From contig CAYTPZ010000006.1 in assembly GCA_964440095.1 (NCBI GenBank), forward strand, positions 1 to 64,000: a DNA stretch of 64,000 nucleotides. Reading direction: 5' to 3'. This DNA comes from JACNKJ01 sp964440095 (GTDB taxonomy: Bacteria; Krumholzibacteriota; Krumholzibacteriia; JACNKJ01). The translations under genes were made by a program, and so were the position numbers. The notes under the pieces are model-generated. The model had not been told where the DNA came from. It searched no databases and saw nothing but the letters and a program-made list of their open reading frames with translations. Below are positions 1 to 8,918 of the stretch, piece after piece. How positions within the stretch are numbered: the first letter of the stretch is position 1; the number at the start of each line of letters is the position of its first letter.

Positions 1-24
1 GCCTCTTGCCTCTTGCCTCTTGCC
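1..24. repeat. heptanucleotide tandem repeat (window edge)
   Basis: Three exact copies of the 7-mer GCCTCTT followed by a partial fourth copy. The tract lies just past the stop codon of the carboxypeptidase gene and probably continues beyond the window edge. It resembles the 7-bp tracts near 20234, 31729 and 31806. Confidence 0.8.
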
Positions 25-32
25 CCCCGCCC

Positions 33-2378
33 CTATTTAAGAATCACCATGCGTTTCGCCATGACCTTGCCCTCGGCCTGCAGCTGATAGAAGTAGACGC
101 CGCTGGACTGCGGGCGTCCTTCCATGTCGCGGCCGTTCCAGGTGCTGGCGTGCTCGCCGGCGTCGAGGACTTCATCCACGAGCACCGAAAGCAGGCGTCC
201 GGCTACATCGTAGACCTTCAGGCTCACCGGTCCGCTCTGCGTGAGCGCGAAGGCGATATCGGTCTTTGGATTGAATGGGTTCGGCACGTTCTGCGACAAC
301 TTCACGCTGAAGGGCAGAACCTCATCGTCAATGCCGGTGGCATCAAAGACGCCCGCGATGAAGAAGTCATCCACGCCGCCGTCAACCAGAGATCCGCTGC
401 CTTCATCGGAAGCCACAAAACGTAACTGCACGAGGCCGGCGGAGCCGAAGTAGTCGAAGAAGTCGAAGTTCATCTCGACCCAGGCGTTGGTGGATGTATT
501 CGTGTGCTCCAGCGAGGTCCAAGCACCGTCATTGGCCAGATCCACATCCCAATAGTCATTGCCGGGATCGTTGCCCTGGTCATTGGAATACCATTTCCAG
601 TAACCGAAGGTCAGCGACTCGGCGCCGGTCATGTCGTAGGGCGGGCTGAAGAGCGAGGTTTTCCCGCCATCCACGTCGTTGGCTCCATCGCTATCGCCAG
701 GCTGCTGCTGCCCGGTGATCCAGCAATCGGTGCCCGCGGCGCTGTGGTCATCGCCCGGCTGAGAACTTGTGGGATAAGGATCCACACGCACCCAGTGACC
801 CGTACTGGCATCATCGTCAGCTGCACCGGCGGTCCAGCCGCGATCGGCGTCCATGGGATGGATAAAACTCTCTCCGGTTTCGAAGTAGTACAGATCGCCT
901 GGCGCATTGAGGGGCGCGGAGCCGTCGTTGCCGTTTACATCTTCGGCGTAGACGTAGTACTCCACCACCGAACCCTGCGACTGGGCGGGAATGCTGGCGC
1001 TGTACATGCCGCCGCCCCCATCGCTCATGGTCATTTCGTTGAAGGAACCACCATCCACGCGATAATTCAGCTTCACGCTGCCAACGACAATGTCTGCGCC
1101 ACCGTACCCTTGAGCCATGGCCTCGACATCATAGCCGTAAACATAGTCGGCAGTGAAGGGCAGCTGATCGTGCTCGACGGTCACGTTTGTGAGATTGCCT
1201 GCCATGCCGATCAGGTAGATTGCTGGCCAAACGTTTTCATCGAAGTAGGGCTGGCGATTGGCTTCCGAGGGCCAGAAGCTGTGACCGATCTCATTGGTGA
1301 AAGCGTAGATTTTTTCATGCTCGTCCTGGGCACCATAGTCCCAATCGAAGTTGCCTCCGCAAACGTCGTAGAGCACATCACCCGGCTGGCCCGGCGTGTA
1401 ACCATTGTACATGACCATCTGCTCGGCCATCTCGCGGAAGAGGGTTTCATCGGGAGTATTGCTTGTTGTGTAACCCCAGGGATAGAGCGTCAGGTCGCCA
1501 TAGGTATGAACGCTCTGCCTGATGGTGAAACTATGAGCGTTGATGAAGTTCATGAAGTGCTGCGTTTCGATCTCGCTGCCGGGAGACGTTCCACGATAGG
1601 TCTCATCGCCCGGATAGCCGCTGCTTCCCCAGCTGCATCCCCACTCGTAGGGATAGTTGCGATTCAGGTCCACGCCCCAGGTACCGTCGCCGTTGTTGCG
1701 CCGGTTCTTGCGCCACATGCCACCACCGTTGGGATTGGTCTGCTCGTTGTAGAGCACGCCATCGGGGTTACCCATGGGAATGATGTAGACTTCACGGGTA
1801 TCCACGAGGTTTGTGATCTCGGGGTCGCTGCCGTAGTTCTCACCCAGGTACTCTCCAAGCATGATGCACATTTCGCCTGCCATGATCTCTCGGGCATGGT
1901 GCATGGCATCGAAAAGAATTTCGGGCTCGTCCTCGTCCACGTCGGGATTGTCCGAAACGCGGAAGCACCAGATCTCATTGCCGTTGATGCTTTGCCCGAT
2001 GGAGAATTTCTCGCTGATCACTTCAGGGAAGCGCATGCGAAGACTGTCGACGAACTCCACCATTTCAGAATAGGTGTGATAGATACCGAAGTTGCTTCGG
2101 GAGTTCGTGTACTGTGATGCGTAGTAGCTTTCCAGCTGCGGCCGCAAGATTTCGATCCTGAAACCCAGACTCTGAAGCGCTTCGATATCATCGTCCATTG
2201 CGACGATGTCGTAGTACTGCTCACGCCGACCATCGGCGATGTCGAGCCGACCGGAGTTCTCATCGATGTAATCCTGATCGATGGCCGTGTCGATATGGAA
2301 ACGAATCATGGTGTGCTCTTCGACAGCGAAGGCCGAGACCGCAAAGACCATGAGGATGGCGGTTAGAATCAGGCGCAT
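33..2378 (-). CDS. secreted zinc carboxypeptidase (peptidase M14) with type IX sorting domain
   Basis: A secreted metallo-carboxypeptidase expected to trim C-terminal residues from peptides outside the cell. Residues 1-18 are a signal peptide. The M14 catalytic domain spans about 95-395: HxxE zinc ligands H161 and E164 (in MHHAREI), the NRN substrate motif at 239-241, the third zinc ligand H291 (SVHTYGD) and a likely catalytic Glu at 363 (TNEIGHS). A beta-rich middle region follows. The last ~85 residues form a FlgD-like sorting domain (SQNVPNPFNPKT, ending KRMVILK), typical of type IX secretion cargo. The ATG is preceded by GGGAGGGG. It lies in the same direction as the C25 peptidase gene upstream, about 190 bp away and separated by a terminator, so it is probably transcribed separately. 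Confidence 0.92.
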   Translation of the reverse strand: MRLILTAILMVFAVSAFAVEEHTMIRFHIDTAIDQDYIDENSGRLDIADGRREQYYDIVAMDDDIEALQSLGFRIEILRPQLESYYASQYTNSRSNFGIYHTYSEMVEFVDSLRMRFPEVISEKFSIGQSINGNEIWCFRVSDNPDVDEDEPEILFDAMHHAREIMAGEMCIMLGEYLGENYGSDPEITNLVDTREVYIIPMGNPDGVLYNEQTNPNGGGMWRKNRRNNGDGTWGVDLNRNYPYEWGCSWGSSGYPGDETYRGTSPGSEIETQHFMNFINAHSFTIRQSVHTYGDLTLYPWGYTTSNTPDETLFREMAEQMVMYNGYTPGQPGDVLYDVCGGNFDWDYGAQDEHEKIYAFTNEIGHSFWPSEANRQPYFDENVWPAIYLIGMAGNLTNVTVEHDQLPFTADYVYGYDVEAMAQGYGGADIVVGSVKLNYRVDGGSFNEMTMSDGGGGMYSASIPAQSQGSVVEYYVYAEDVNGNDGSAPLNAPGDLYYFETGESFIHPMDADRGWTAGAADDDASTGHWVRVDPYPTSSQPGDDHSAAGTDCWITGQQQPGDSDGANDVDGGKTSLFSPPYDMTGAESLTFGYWKWYSNDQGNDPGNDYWDVDLANDGAWTSLEHTNTSTNAWVEMNFDFFDYFGSAGLVQLRFVASDEGSGSLVDGGVDDFFIAGVFDATGIDDEVLPFSVKLSQNVPNPFNPKTDIAFALTQSGPVSLKVYDVAGRLLSVLVDEVLDAGEHASTWNGRDMEGRPQSSGVYFYQLQAEGKVMAKRMVILK

Positions 2379-2540
2379 TTTCCCCTCCCGGATTGAGCCG
2401 AATATCCTTTAGAATTATACCACTTTACAGACATGTGAGACTACACAGAAGGATGCTCGTGACCTCTTCTCGCACTCCCGCTCGAAGACTCCCAAGTCGT
2501 GCATCGAAGAGCCACTACGCTTCCCATAAGGGAAAGAAAT

Positions 2541-2564
2541 CGGGGAGGGTAGAGACCCTCCCCG
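2541..2564 (-). terminator. Rho-independent terminator after C25 peptidase
   Basis: A perfect 9-bp inverted repeat (CGGGGAGGG, 6-nt loop, CCCTCCCCG) starts 5 bp past the TAG of the C25 gene. On the minus strand it is followed by ATTTCTTTCCC. The stem is nearly the same as those after the other two genes with sorting domains at 35189 and 56622. Confidence 0.8.
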
Positions 2565-2569
2565 AGTAA

Positions 2570-5161
2570 CTACTTCAGCATCATCATTTTCTTCGTCTCG
2601 ATGGAATCATCCTTAAGGAGACGATAGAAGTAGATGCCCGAAGGCGCGGGCTTGCCGGAGTTATCCGTGCCATCCCAAATGACCACATGGGAGCCGGCGT
2701 CTAGCACTCCATCCACCAAGGTCTTCACGATGCGACCATCAATGGAATAGATCTCCAAGCGGGTCGATCCCTCGGCGGGCAGTGCAAAGCTGATGCTCGT
2801 ATTGGGATTGAAGGGGTTGGGATGGTTCTGGCTCAACTGCAGCATGGCAAGAAGGTCGGCGGCATCGGTGCCGTCGGCGCTTATGATAAGCTGCACCGGA
2901 ACCAGAATGGAGGGCCCGGGGGCATTGTGCCCAACACTGACCGAAGCGTTGTAGGTGCCATCACCCATGCCGGAGGTGTTGTAGCTGATCTCGATGTCGA
3001 CACTTTCACCCGCGGGAAGATCGCCGGCGCAATCGGTCGGGCAACTGATCCAACTGGTGTTGAAGCCCAAGACATCCACCGAATAGCTGAGAGTTGAACC
3101 CTCGACGCCAGTATTATGGATGGTCAGCATGTCGCTGGCCACTTCGTTGGGCGGCAGGATGCGGCTAAGCGATCCCGGCGTCACCTCGCAGAAGGGAATC
3201 AAGGGCGAGCTGGTGGGCAGGGCCTCGACCTGGGTGAACTTGTTGAAGGCGCTGACCGTGAGGGTCACCTCGCTGTCTTCGGGCAGGCTTCCGACAATGT
3301 CGATGACCGCCTCACCGGATCCGTCGGCAAAGGCCGAACCGTGGAAGTTGCCGCCGAAGCTGAGCGCGGCCAGAGCACCGGGCTCGGTGATCACCGTGAA
3401 GCTTGAGGCTTCGGGATCAACGCTGTCATCATGGCTCACGCTGAAGGATGCGGGAGTGTCGGTGCGAACGCGAAGGCTGGGGTCACCGAAGACCGTCCAG
3501 TTTTTGAACTCACTTATACCGTTGGCGCCGTACTCGTCCATCATCTGGCAGGAGCCGTTGAAGCAGAGAGCGCCGAAGGTGCGTTTCTCTTCCCCCACGA
3601 GCAGATCGACGATTTCGTCCTGGCCGCACATGGGCGTAGCCCACTGCTGGTTCACCGTGGACGCGTACATGGCCACCGCACCGCTGGGCTCGCTGCCGTT
3701 GGTGGCGCGGAGCCAGGCTTCGGCGAAGCAGGTGCTGGACGGGAAGTTTCCGTTCACGCAGGCAACGCTGACGATGTAGGGAAGCTTGTTGTCATTGGTC
3801 AGGTTGTTGACGTCGGTGTTGTTGAAACCGGTCGTCGACCAGGCCGTCGTGCTTCCGTGGCCCGTGTAGTTAATGAAGCTGCGACCATAGTTCACGGCGT
3901 TGGACACATGGAAATCGTAGGCGCCCGGATCGTAGATCTGATCCACTTCGTCATAGGTGAATCCCAAGAGGTCGGCGCGGATGTTGTTCTGGTGTACCCA
4001 ATCCGCTTCGCCGTCATCACCGATGCCCGAGCCCTCGGACGAACCGATACCCGTGCCCTTGTGATACCAGTCGGCACCGCTCTGTGCGTCACGCTCATAC
4101 TCGATGGATTTCGTTACCTGAGTCTGGACCTCGGTGGCGTTGGCCGCCGAGATGCGTCCCACAAATGCCTCGGGATAGCTGTCGCCGCCGGCCAGAAGAC
4201 CCAGGGAAGGATCGCTGGCGCCGCCGCCTGTGCTGATGTAGGGAACCTGGGGACCGTCACCCACCAATAGGATGAAGCAGACACCGGTATTGTCGTAGTA
4301 GTTCTGCACGTAGCTCTTGAGCTGCGTTCCGTTTGAGCCCGCAGAGGAAACGGGGACCATTTCCGTGGGGATGCCCATCTGATTCTTCCAGTCAACTAGG
4401 GGCTGGATCTGGTTTTCAAAGGCGTCGTAGTAGATCACCAACATGTTGCCCACTTCGGGCACGGAAGTGTAACGATCGGCACTGTCGAAATTGAGGAAGT
4501 GGTTTTCATACACCTTCTGGAACTCACCAGAACTGCGAACGGGTTTCTTAACCAATACGTTGATATCGCCTGCACCAACGCTCTTCACTTCCACGACCAC
4601 ACGATCGTAGACGCGGAGAGTTTCCACGGCAGGGTTGTACTGGAAGGCGTTCAGCTCCACTATTTGCCCGCGATGGGCGCGCATGATGTAAGGATCGTCA
4701 AGCTTGGCGAGTTCACTGGGGAACCAAGCGTCCTGACCGTAGAAGCTGTCGAAGTTGTAGTCGACCATCCTCGGGTCGATGTTGCGAGTGAGGCTGCCCT
4801 TGGAGGGAGCCACTGCAATGCCGTCAAAGTCGCGGTACTGCGACTCGAGAATGCTAACTTCCATGCGAGCATCGTCGGGAATGGCGATGGACTCGCGGAG
4901 AGTCGGAAGCTCCGGCAGCCCGGCCAGCAGGTGATGAGCGCGGCGGCCCAAGTTCACCTGGTGATAATCCTCACCCCGGATCTCGATGGATGTCAGGTCG
5001 AAGGTGTTGATCCGGTACTCGATCACCGTGCGTTCCAGATTGGATTCCAGGACGGTAATGCTGTAAGGTGTATCACTGTCGTGGATCTGAATAGGCGCAG
5101 CGAGAGCGCTGGCTGCAATGAGACAGAGAGCAAGAAGCGGGAAAAGCGCTTTCCTGAACAT
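2570..5161 (-). CDS. gingipain-like cysteine peptidase (C25 family) with type IX sorting domain
   Basis: A secreted cysteine endopeptidase of the gingipain family. Residues 1-21 are a signal peptide, about 25-230 look like the C25 propeptide region, and the catalytic domain spans about 235-560. The expected His/Cys dyad is visible: H435 in NYTGHGS and C468 in SVACVNG. An Ig-like stretch follows (about 570-770). The protein ends in a FlgD-like sorting domain (SQNHPNPFNPNT, final KKMMMLK). The ATG has GGGGGAA just upstream. A good promoter lies about 65-95 bp upstream and a terminator directly downstream, so it is probably monocistronic. It is a paralogue of the larger peptidase at 56698-60240; both share LLVGDGPQ and the TNDNKLP block around the active site. 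Confidence 0.93.
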   Translation of the reverse strand: MFRKALFPLLALCLIAASALAAPIQIHDSDTPYSITVLESNLERTVIEYRINTFDLTSIEIRGEDYHQVNLGRRAHHLLAGLPELPTLRESIAIPDDARMEVSILESQYRDFDGIAVAPSKGSLTRNIDPRMVDYNFDSFYGQDAWFPSELAKLDDPYIMRAHRGQIVELNAFQYNPAVETLRVYDRVVVEVKSVGAGDINVLVKKPVRSSGEFQKVYENHFLNFDSADRYTSVPEVGNMLVIYYDAFENQIQPLVDWKNQMGIPTEMVPVSSAGSNGTQLKSYVQNYYDNTGVCFILLVGDGPQVPYISTGGGASDPSLGLLAGGDSYPEAFVGRISAANATEVQTQVTKSIEYERDAQSGADWYHKGTGIGSSEGSGIGDDGEADWVHQNNIRADLLGFTYDEVDQIYDPGAYDFHVSNAVNYGRSFINYTGHGSTTAWSTTGFNNTDVNNLTNDNKLPYIVSVACVNGNFPSSTCFAEAWLRATNGSEPSGAVAMYASTVNQQWATPMCGQDEIVDLLVGEEKRTFGALCFNGSCQMMDEYGANGISEFKNWTVFGDPSLRVRTDTPASFSVSHDDSVDPEASSFTVITEPGALAALSFGGNFHGSAFADGSGEAVIDIVGSLPEDSEVTLTVSAFNKFTQVEALPTSSPLIPFCEVTPGSLSRILPPNEVASDMLTIHNTGVEGSTLSYSVDVLGFNTSWISCPTDCAGDLPAGESVDIEISYNTSGMGDGTYNASVSVGHNAPGPSILVPVQLIISADGTDAADLLAMLQLSQNHPNPFNPNTSISFALPAEGSTRLEIYSIDGRIVKTLVDGVLDAGSHVVIWDGTDNSGKPAPSGIYFYRLLKDDSIETKKMMMLK

Positions 5162-5199
5162 GTTTCCCCCAAGTTTTCTGAGACGTGCCCGAGCAAATA

Positions 5200-5217
5200 G
5201 GGCCGCGATCGCGGCCC
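5200..5217 (-). other. GC-rich palindrome in leader of C25 gene
   Basis: An 18-bp perfect palindrome, GGGCCGC-GATC-GCGGCCC. From the predicted start near 5220 it would form a hairpin at the very 5' end of the C25 peptidase mRNA. Such 5' hairpins can stabilise transcripts, but this role is inferred. It lacks a following T-tract on the minus strand, so it is unlikely to be a terminator for that strand. Confidence 0.45.
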
Positions 5218-5226
5218 GTTTTCCTA

Positions 5227-5256
5227 ATTATAGCAGGAGATTTGAAGCAAGTTCAA
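5227..5256 (-). promoter_or_regulatory. sigma-70-type promoter for C25 peptidase
   Basis: Minus strand: TTGAAC (5251-5256), 18-bp spacer, TATAAT (5227-5232), with a TGC extension before the -10 box. The predicted start is near 5220, giving a leader of about 60 nt. The stretch 5257-5467 between this promoter and the gap promoter shows no convincing gene. Confidence 0.65.
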
Positions 5257-5467
5257 TGCTAATGGCGCAAAGCGGCCTTCCCTCGCGCTCCAGCTCGGCG
5301 GGATGGATCCTAATCCCATATGTATCGACCAGGGCCCGCCTCTCAAGTCGCGCCTCTGGAATCCGCTTTGCACCCCGAAACTCCGAATTGTTCCGGCGCC
5401 CCCTGTCCGAAATAGGATTCGAAAAAGGCTGGACCGATCCCGGGTCATTCTCTTGGTAAAGCGTTCC

Positions 5468-5496
5468 TTGCCGGGAAAACGTCATCGTGCTAGGTT
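5468..5496 (+). promoter_or_regulatory. promoter for the tandem GAPDH genes
   Basis: TTGCCG (5468-5473), 17-bp spacer, TAGGTT (5491-5496) with an extended TGC before the -10 box. It lies 40 bp upstream of the ATG at 5536. Confidence 0.5.
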
Positions 5497-5535
5497 GTGA
5501 TCGAGCAAGCAAAAACTCCCAGGAAGGAGGCTGAC

Positions 5536-6555
5536 ATGCCTATCCGTGTGGGGCTGATGGGGTTCGGTAGGATCGGGCGGAATTTTTTTCGCCAGGTTTA
5601 CAACCACCCCGATATTGATGTCGTGGCCATCAGCGAACTGGGAAGCCCTGAAGCCGTGGCCTACCTTCTCGAATTCGACACCATCTATGGGAAGTTTCCC
5701 GACGAGGTAAGCCTTGATGGCAAGTACCTCAAGGCGGGACGCCAGTCCTCGCGCTTGGTCAAAGGCCTTCGGCCCGACGACATGCCTTGGGACGCCTTCG
5801 ACGTGGACGTGGTCATCGACACCACTTTGCAGTACCGCGAGCGGGCGGAGCTTCAAGGTCATCTGGAATCCGGCGCTCCGCGCGTAATCATTTCCCGGCC
5901 GTCACTTGGCGCCATCGACAGCACATTGATTCATGGCGTGAACAGCGACAGCCTGGGTCCTCAAGACCGGCTCATCTCCGTTTCCAGCGCTACATGCCAA
6001 GCCCTCGGCCTCATGCTCAAGGTGCTGGACGACGTGTCAGTCGTCGACCGAGCCATGATGACTTCCGTGCATGCCTATACGAGCGACCAGAAACTGTCTG
6101 ACGCCATGGCCGCCGAGCTCCGACGCGCGCGCAGCGCCGCCGAGAACCTGATTCCAAATATGAGCTGGGCGCCCGACGTGGTCACCAGCATCATGCCGCA
6201 GCTCAAGGGTCGTGTAGAAGGTATGGCCGTGAACGTTCCGGTGCCCAACGGCTCCTGCCTCGACCTGGCTGTTCAGGTGCGCAAACCACTCTCCATCGAA
6301 GAGATCAATGACGCTTTCCGAGTCGCCTCCGAAGGTCCGCTCAAGGGACTTCTGGGCTACGCGGCCGAGCCGGTTGTTTCCAGCGACGTCATCGGCATGA
6401 GCGAGTCTGTGGTCTACGATTCCTTGGCCAGCATCAGCATGGAAGGCGGCCTGCTCAAGGTCATTGGCTGGTACGACAACGGCTGGGGCATCTCGGCTCG
6501 CATCGTGGATACGCTACTTACCATTCGCGAGTTCATCCGGAAAGGGGTGGCCTAA
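5536..6555 (+). CDS. divergent glyceraldehyde-3-phosphate dehydrogenase paralogue
   Basis: A GAPDH-superfamily protein of 339 residues. The start chosen is the ATG after AAGGAGG; an upstream in-frame ATG at 5497 would add 13 residues with no ribosome site. The NAD-binding start is kept (VGLMGFGRIGRN). The catalytic Cys (C154) and His (in SVHAYTSDQ) are present, but the Cys motif SxxCTTN is changed to SSATCQAL, the EATG segment reads DTTL, and WYDNEWG reads WYDNGWG. It may therefore use another aldehyde or serve as a regulatory partner; the activity is unknown. Its TAA overlaps the ATG of the canonical gap gene (TAATG), so the two are almost certainly co-transcribed and translationally coupled. 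Confidence 0.85.
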   Translation: MPIRVGLMGFGRIGRNFFRQVYNHPDIDVVAISELGSPEAVAYLLEFDTIYGKFPDEVSLDGKYLKAGRQSSRLVKGLRPDDMPWDAFDVDVVIDTTLQYRERAELQGHLESGAPRVIISRPSLGAIDSTLIHGVNSDSLGPQDRLISVSSATCQALGLMLKVLDDVSVVDRAMMTSVHAYTSDQKLSDAMAAELRRARSAAENLIPNMSWAPDVVTSIMPQLKGRVEGMAVNVPVPNGSCLDLAVQVRKPLSIEEINDAFRVASEGPLKGLLGYAAEPVVSSDVIGMSESVVYDSLASISMEGGLLKVIGWYDNGWGISARIVDTLLTIREFIRKGVA

Positions 6556-7559
6556 TGAGAGTAGCCATCAACGGATTCGGACGCATCGGGCGCAGTGTCT
6601 TTCGCATCCTCAATGAACTCGGCGGAAAAGTCGATGTGGTCGCGATCAACGACCTGGCCGACAACGATGCCATGGCCTACCTGCTCAAGCATGACACGGT
6701 CATGGGACGCTTCCCCGACAAGGTCGAGCTGGACGGCGACCTCATGCGTACCAGCAAGCAGACTGTAAAAATGACGGCCATACCCGACCCCAAGCAACTG
6801 CCCTGGGGCGAACTGGGTGTGGACATCGTGGTGGAAGCCACGGGTATTTTCCGCACTCGCGAGCAGATCGAACAGCACATGACCGCAGGTGCGGAGAAGG
6901 TGATCCTGACCGTCCCCAGCAAGGATGAGATCGACTTCACCGTGGTGCTCGGCGTCAACGAGGACGAACTCAAGCCCGAGCACAAGATCGTTTCCAATGC
7001 CAGTTGCACCACCAACTGCCTGGCGCCGGTTGCGAAGATCATTCACGAGAATTTCGGAATTGAAAGCGGCGTGATGACCACCGTGCATGCCTACACCAAC
7101 GACCAGCGACTGGCCGATGTGCCTCACAGCGACTGGCGGCGCAGTCGTGCTGCAGCAGAAAACATCATACCCACCACCACCGGTGCGGCCAAGGCGGTGG
7201 GCAAGGTTCTTCCGGAGTTGGCGGGCAAGTTGGACGGCATGGCCATGCGTGTGCCGATTCCCGATGGATCCATCGTGGATCTCGCGTTGGTACTTCGCGA
7301 AGAGACCACCGCCGAACAGATCAATGAAGCTCTGCGCGATGCGGCCAAGGCCAATCGTCTGAAGAACATCCTCAAGTTCTCCACCGATCCCATCGTTTCC
7401 AGCGACATTGTGGGCGACCCCCACTCGTCGATCTTCGATTCTCCTTGGACGAAGGTCGTGGATGGCAACTTCGCCAAGGTGTTGTCCTGGTACGACAACG
7501 AATGGGGTTACAGCAACCGCGTCGTGGATCTCATGCAGCTCATGGATGGAATGAAGTAG
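6555..7559 (+). CDS. gap: glyceraldehyde-3-phosphate dehydrogenase (type I)
   Basis: Canonical cytoplasmic GAPDH, which converts glyceraldehyde-3-phosphate, NAD and phosphate to 1,3-bisphosphoglycerate in glycolysis and gluconeogenesis. It has 334 residues, the usual length. Visible landmarks: INGFGRIGRS Rossmann motif at the N terminus, catalytic C151 in NASCTTNC, the active-site His in TVHAYTNDQ, and WYDNEWGYS near the C terminus. It is the second gene of a pair with a divergent paralogue and overlaps it by one base. A strong hairpin terminator follows 40 bp downstream. Confidence 0.97.
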   Translation: MRVAINGFGRIGRSVFRILNELGGKVDVVAINDLADNDAMAYLLKHDTVMGRFPDKVELDGDLMRTSKQTVKMTAIPDPKQLPWGELGVDIVVEATGIFRTREQIEQHMTAGAEKVILTVPSKDEIDFTVVLGVNEDELKPEHKIVSNASCTTNCLAPVAKIIHENFGIESGVMTTVHAYTNDQRLADVPHSDWRRSRAAAENIIPTTTGAAKAVGKVLPELAGKLDGMAMRVPIPDGSIVDLALVLREETTAEQINEALRDAAKANRLKNILKFSTDPIVSSDIVGDPHSSIFDSPWTKVVDGNFAKVLSWYDNEWGYSNRVVDLMQLMDGMK

Positions 7560-7598
7560 AATTTGCGGATTCCTTGTTAAAAGCAAAAGTGAATAGTA

Positions 7599-7628
7599 GA
7601 AGGCCCCACTCACCTGCGCGGGGCCTTC
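7599..7628. terminator. bidirectional terminator between gap and the copper operon
   Basis: A 9-bp stem (GAAGGCCCC / GGGGCCTTC) with a 12-nt loop lies between convergent genes. It probably ends the gap transcript on the plus strand and the copper-resistance operon on the minus strand. Confidence 0.75.
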
Positions 7629-7678
7629 CTATGTAGATTAATTCTGTCGATTTCTTAAAGCAGAAGACTTAGTGGGAA

Positions 7679-8905
7679 TCAGCGAATCATCGTAACTTTT
7701 TGACTTTTTACGCTTTCACCAAAGCGGAATCGAACATGGTAGACTCCGCTCGCAAGCTTGGATCCTCTCTCATCACGCCCGTCCCAGAAATATGAGGAGC
7801 CGTCACTCATGTGAATGCGCTCATGCTTAACGAGGCGCCCGCGAACGTCATGCACCCAGACCCCCACAGGCCCGGTCGTGGGCATGCCCATGACAAAACT
7901 CACGCGGTCGTGGAATGGACTCGGCGAAGGCACGGAAACTTGAAAGCCTGAATTATCTTGTGGCCAGCTGTCCGTGGGATCACCGCTAACGCTGACAGGT
8001 ACGACAAGTTGCCCAAGGACGGAGCCGTCGTAAAGATCCAGATACTCGAGCTCAGCCAGGAAGTTGCCGTTGGTCTGACCACGAAGCATCACGTCGTATC
8101 GTTCACCGGGCGCTACGACTAGATCCTGTGCGCTGATCGGCTCCGGCAGGGGACGGCCATCGCTGGCCACGGCCTGGGCATGCAATCCCGCGAATAAATA
8201 CCGGACGGGTAGATATCCCATGTTACCCAAACGCAACAACGCCGTATCATCGCTCACAAGATCCACCCGCGTGTAAGGATCGGTCGCCGCCTGAGGCCCG
8301 TCCTTCCCATTCAAAATGAAAAGGTCGGGATCGTAGATTGTGAAATCCGCGTTCTCGCCGAGTTGGTTCCAAGCCAAATCGATCTCGGCCGATATCCAAG
8401 TGCGCTCGAAGTCGAAGGCAGGGCCACCGTCCCAGGCATGGTTGGAACCGTCCGGCGGTAAAATGTTGATTGCTCCGTACATGCCCATCTGCAAATGGAT
8501 CACCGTATTCACGTGACAGTGATAAGCATAGGAGCCGGCGTGGCTGGCGTCGAACTCGTAGGTGTAGCTTCCCATCATGGGAATCTCGAAAGAGGTTTGC
8601 GGCACGCCGTCGTTCTGCTGGTCAACATCCAGGCCATGAGGATGAATGGTGTGCGGCATGGGCGACAGATTCTGGAAGTGGATGAACACGCGGTCGCCCT
8701 CATTGGCCGTGATGATCGGCCCTGGCACCTGTGGGACACCACCCCCACCTCCACCCCCGCGGAATCCCCAAAGCTCTACAGTCGTGCCATCGCTGAAAGT
8801 GTGGAAACCGTTCATGCGCGACGTCAAATCCACATGGACTTCCGCTGCAGATGTAAATCCCACATATAACAGGAGAACGATGATCATATAGTTGAATCGT
8901 TGCAT
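7679..8905 (-). CDS. secreted two-domain multicopper-oxidase-like protein with degenerate sorting domain
   Basis: A cupredoxin protein related to multicopper oxidases. Residues 1-21 are a signal peptide, followed by a run of seven glycines at 50-56. The first cupredoxin domain carries HTIHPHG (H85, H88, H90) and HCHxxxxxH plus Met (H129-C130-H131, H137, M140/M142), which looks like a full type-1 and partial trinuclear site. The second domain (about 165-310) resembles the metal-free middle domain of oxidases (FILNGK, VAPGERYDV). The last ~80 residues are a divergent FlgD-like domain (SPSPFHDRVSF, GRLVKHER, SGVYH), so the PNPF signature is partly lost. It is the last gene of the Cus-like operon, 13 bp after the other oxidase-like gene, with GAGGTGAG before the ATG. 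A role in copper or silver oxidation is inferred. Confidence 0.85.
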   Translation of the reverse strand: MQRFNYMIIVLLLYVGFTSAAEVHVDLTSRMNGFHTFSDGTTVELWGFRGGGGGGGVPQVPGPIITANEGDRVFIHFQNLSPMPHTIHPHGLDVDQQNDGVPQTSFEIPMMGSYTYEFDASHAGSYAYHCHVNTVIHLQMGMYGAINILPPDGSNHAWDGGPAFDFERTWISAEIDLAWNQLGENADFTIYDPDLFILNGKDGPQAATDPYTRVDLVSDDTALLRLGNMGYLPVRYLFAGLHAQAVASDGRPLPEPISAQDLVVAPGERYDVMLRGQTNGNFLAELEYLDLYDGSVLGQLVVPVSVSGDPTDSWPQDNSGFQVSVPSPSPFHDRVSFVMGMPTTGPVGVWVHDVRGRLVKHERIHMSDGSSYFWDGRDERGSKLASGVYHVRFRFGESVKSQKVTMIR

Positions 8906-8918
8906 GTCTCACCTCATT

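Noticed and set aside
504..2117. Long plus-strand open frame (537 codons) inside the carboxypeptidase gene
   Set aside because: It is the mirror of a well-supported gene, with no ribosome site or recognisable domain. Long antisense frames are common in GC-rich coding DNA.
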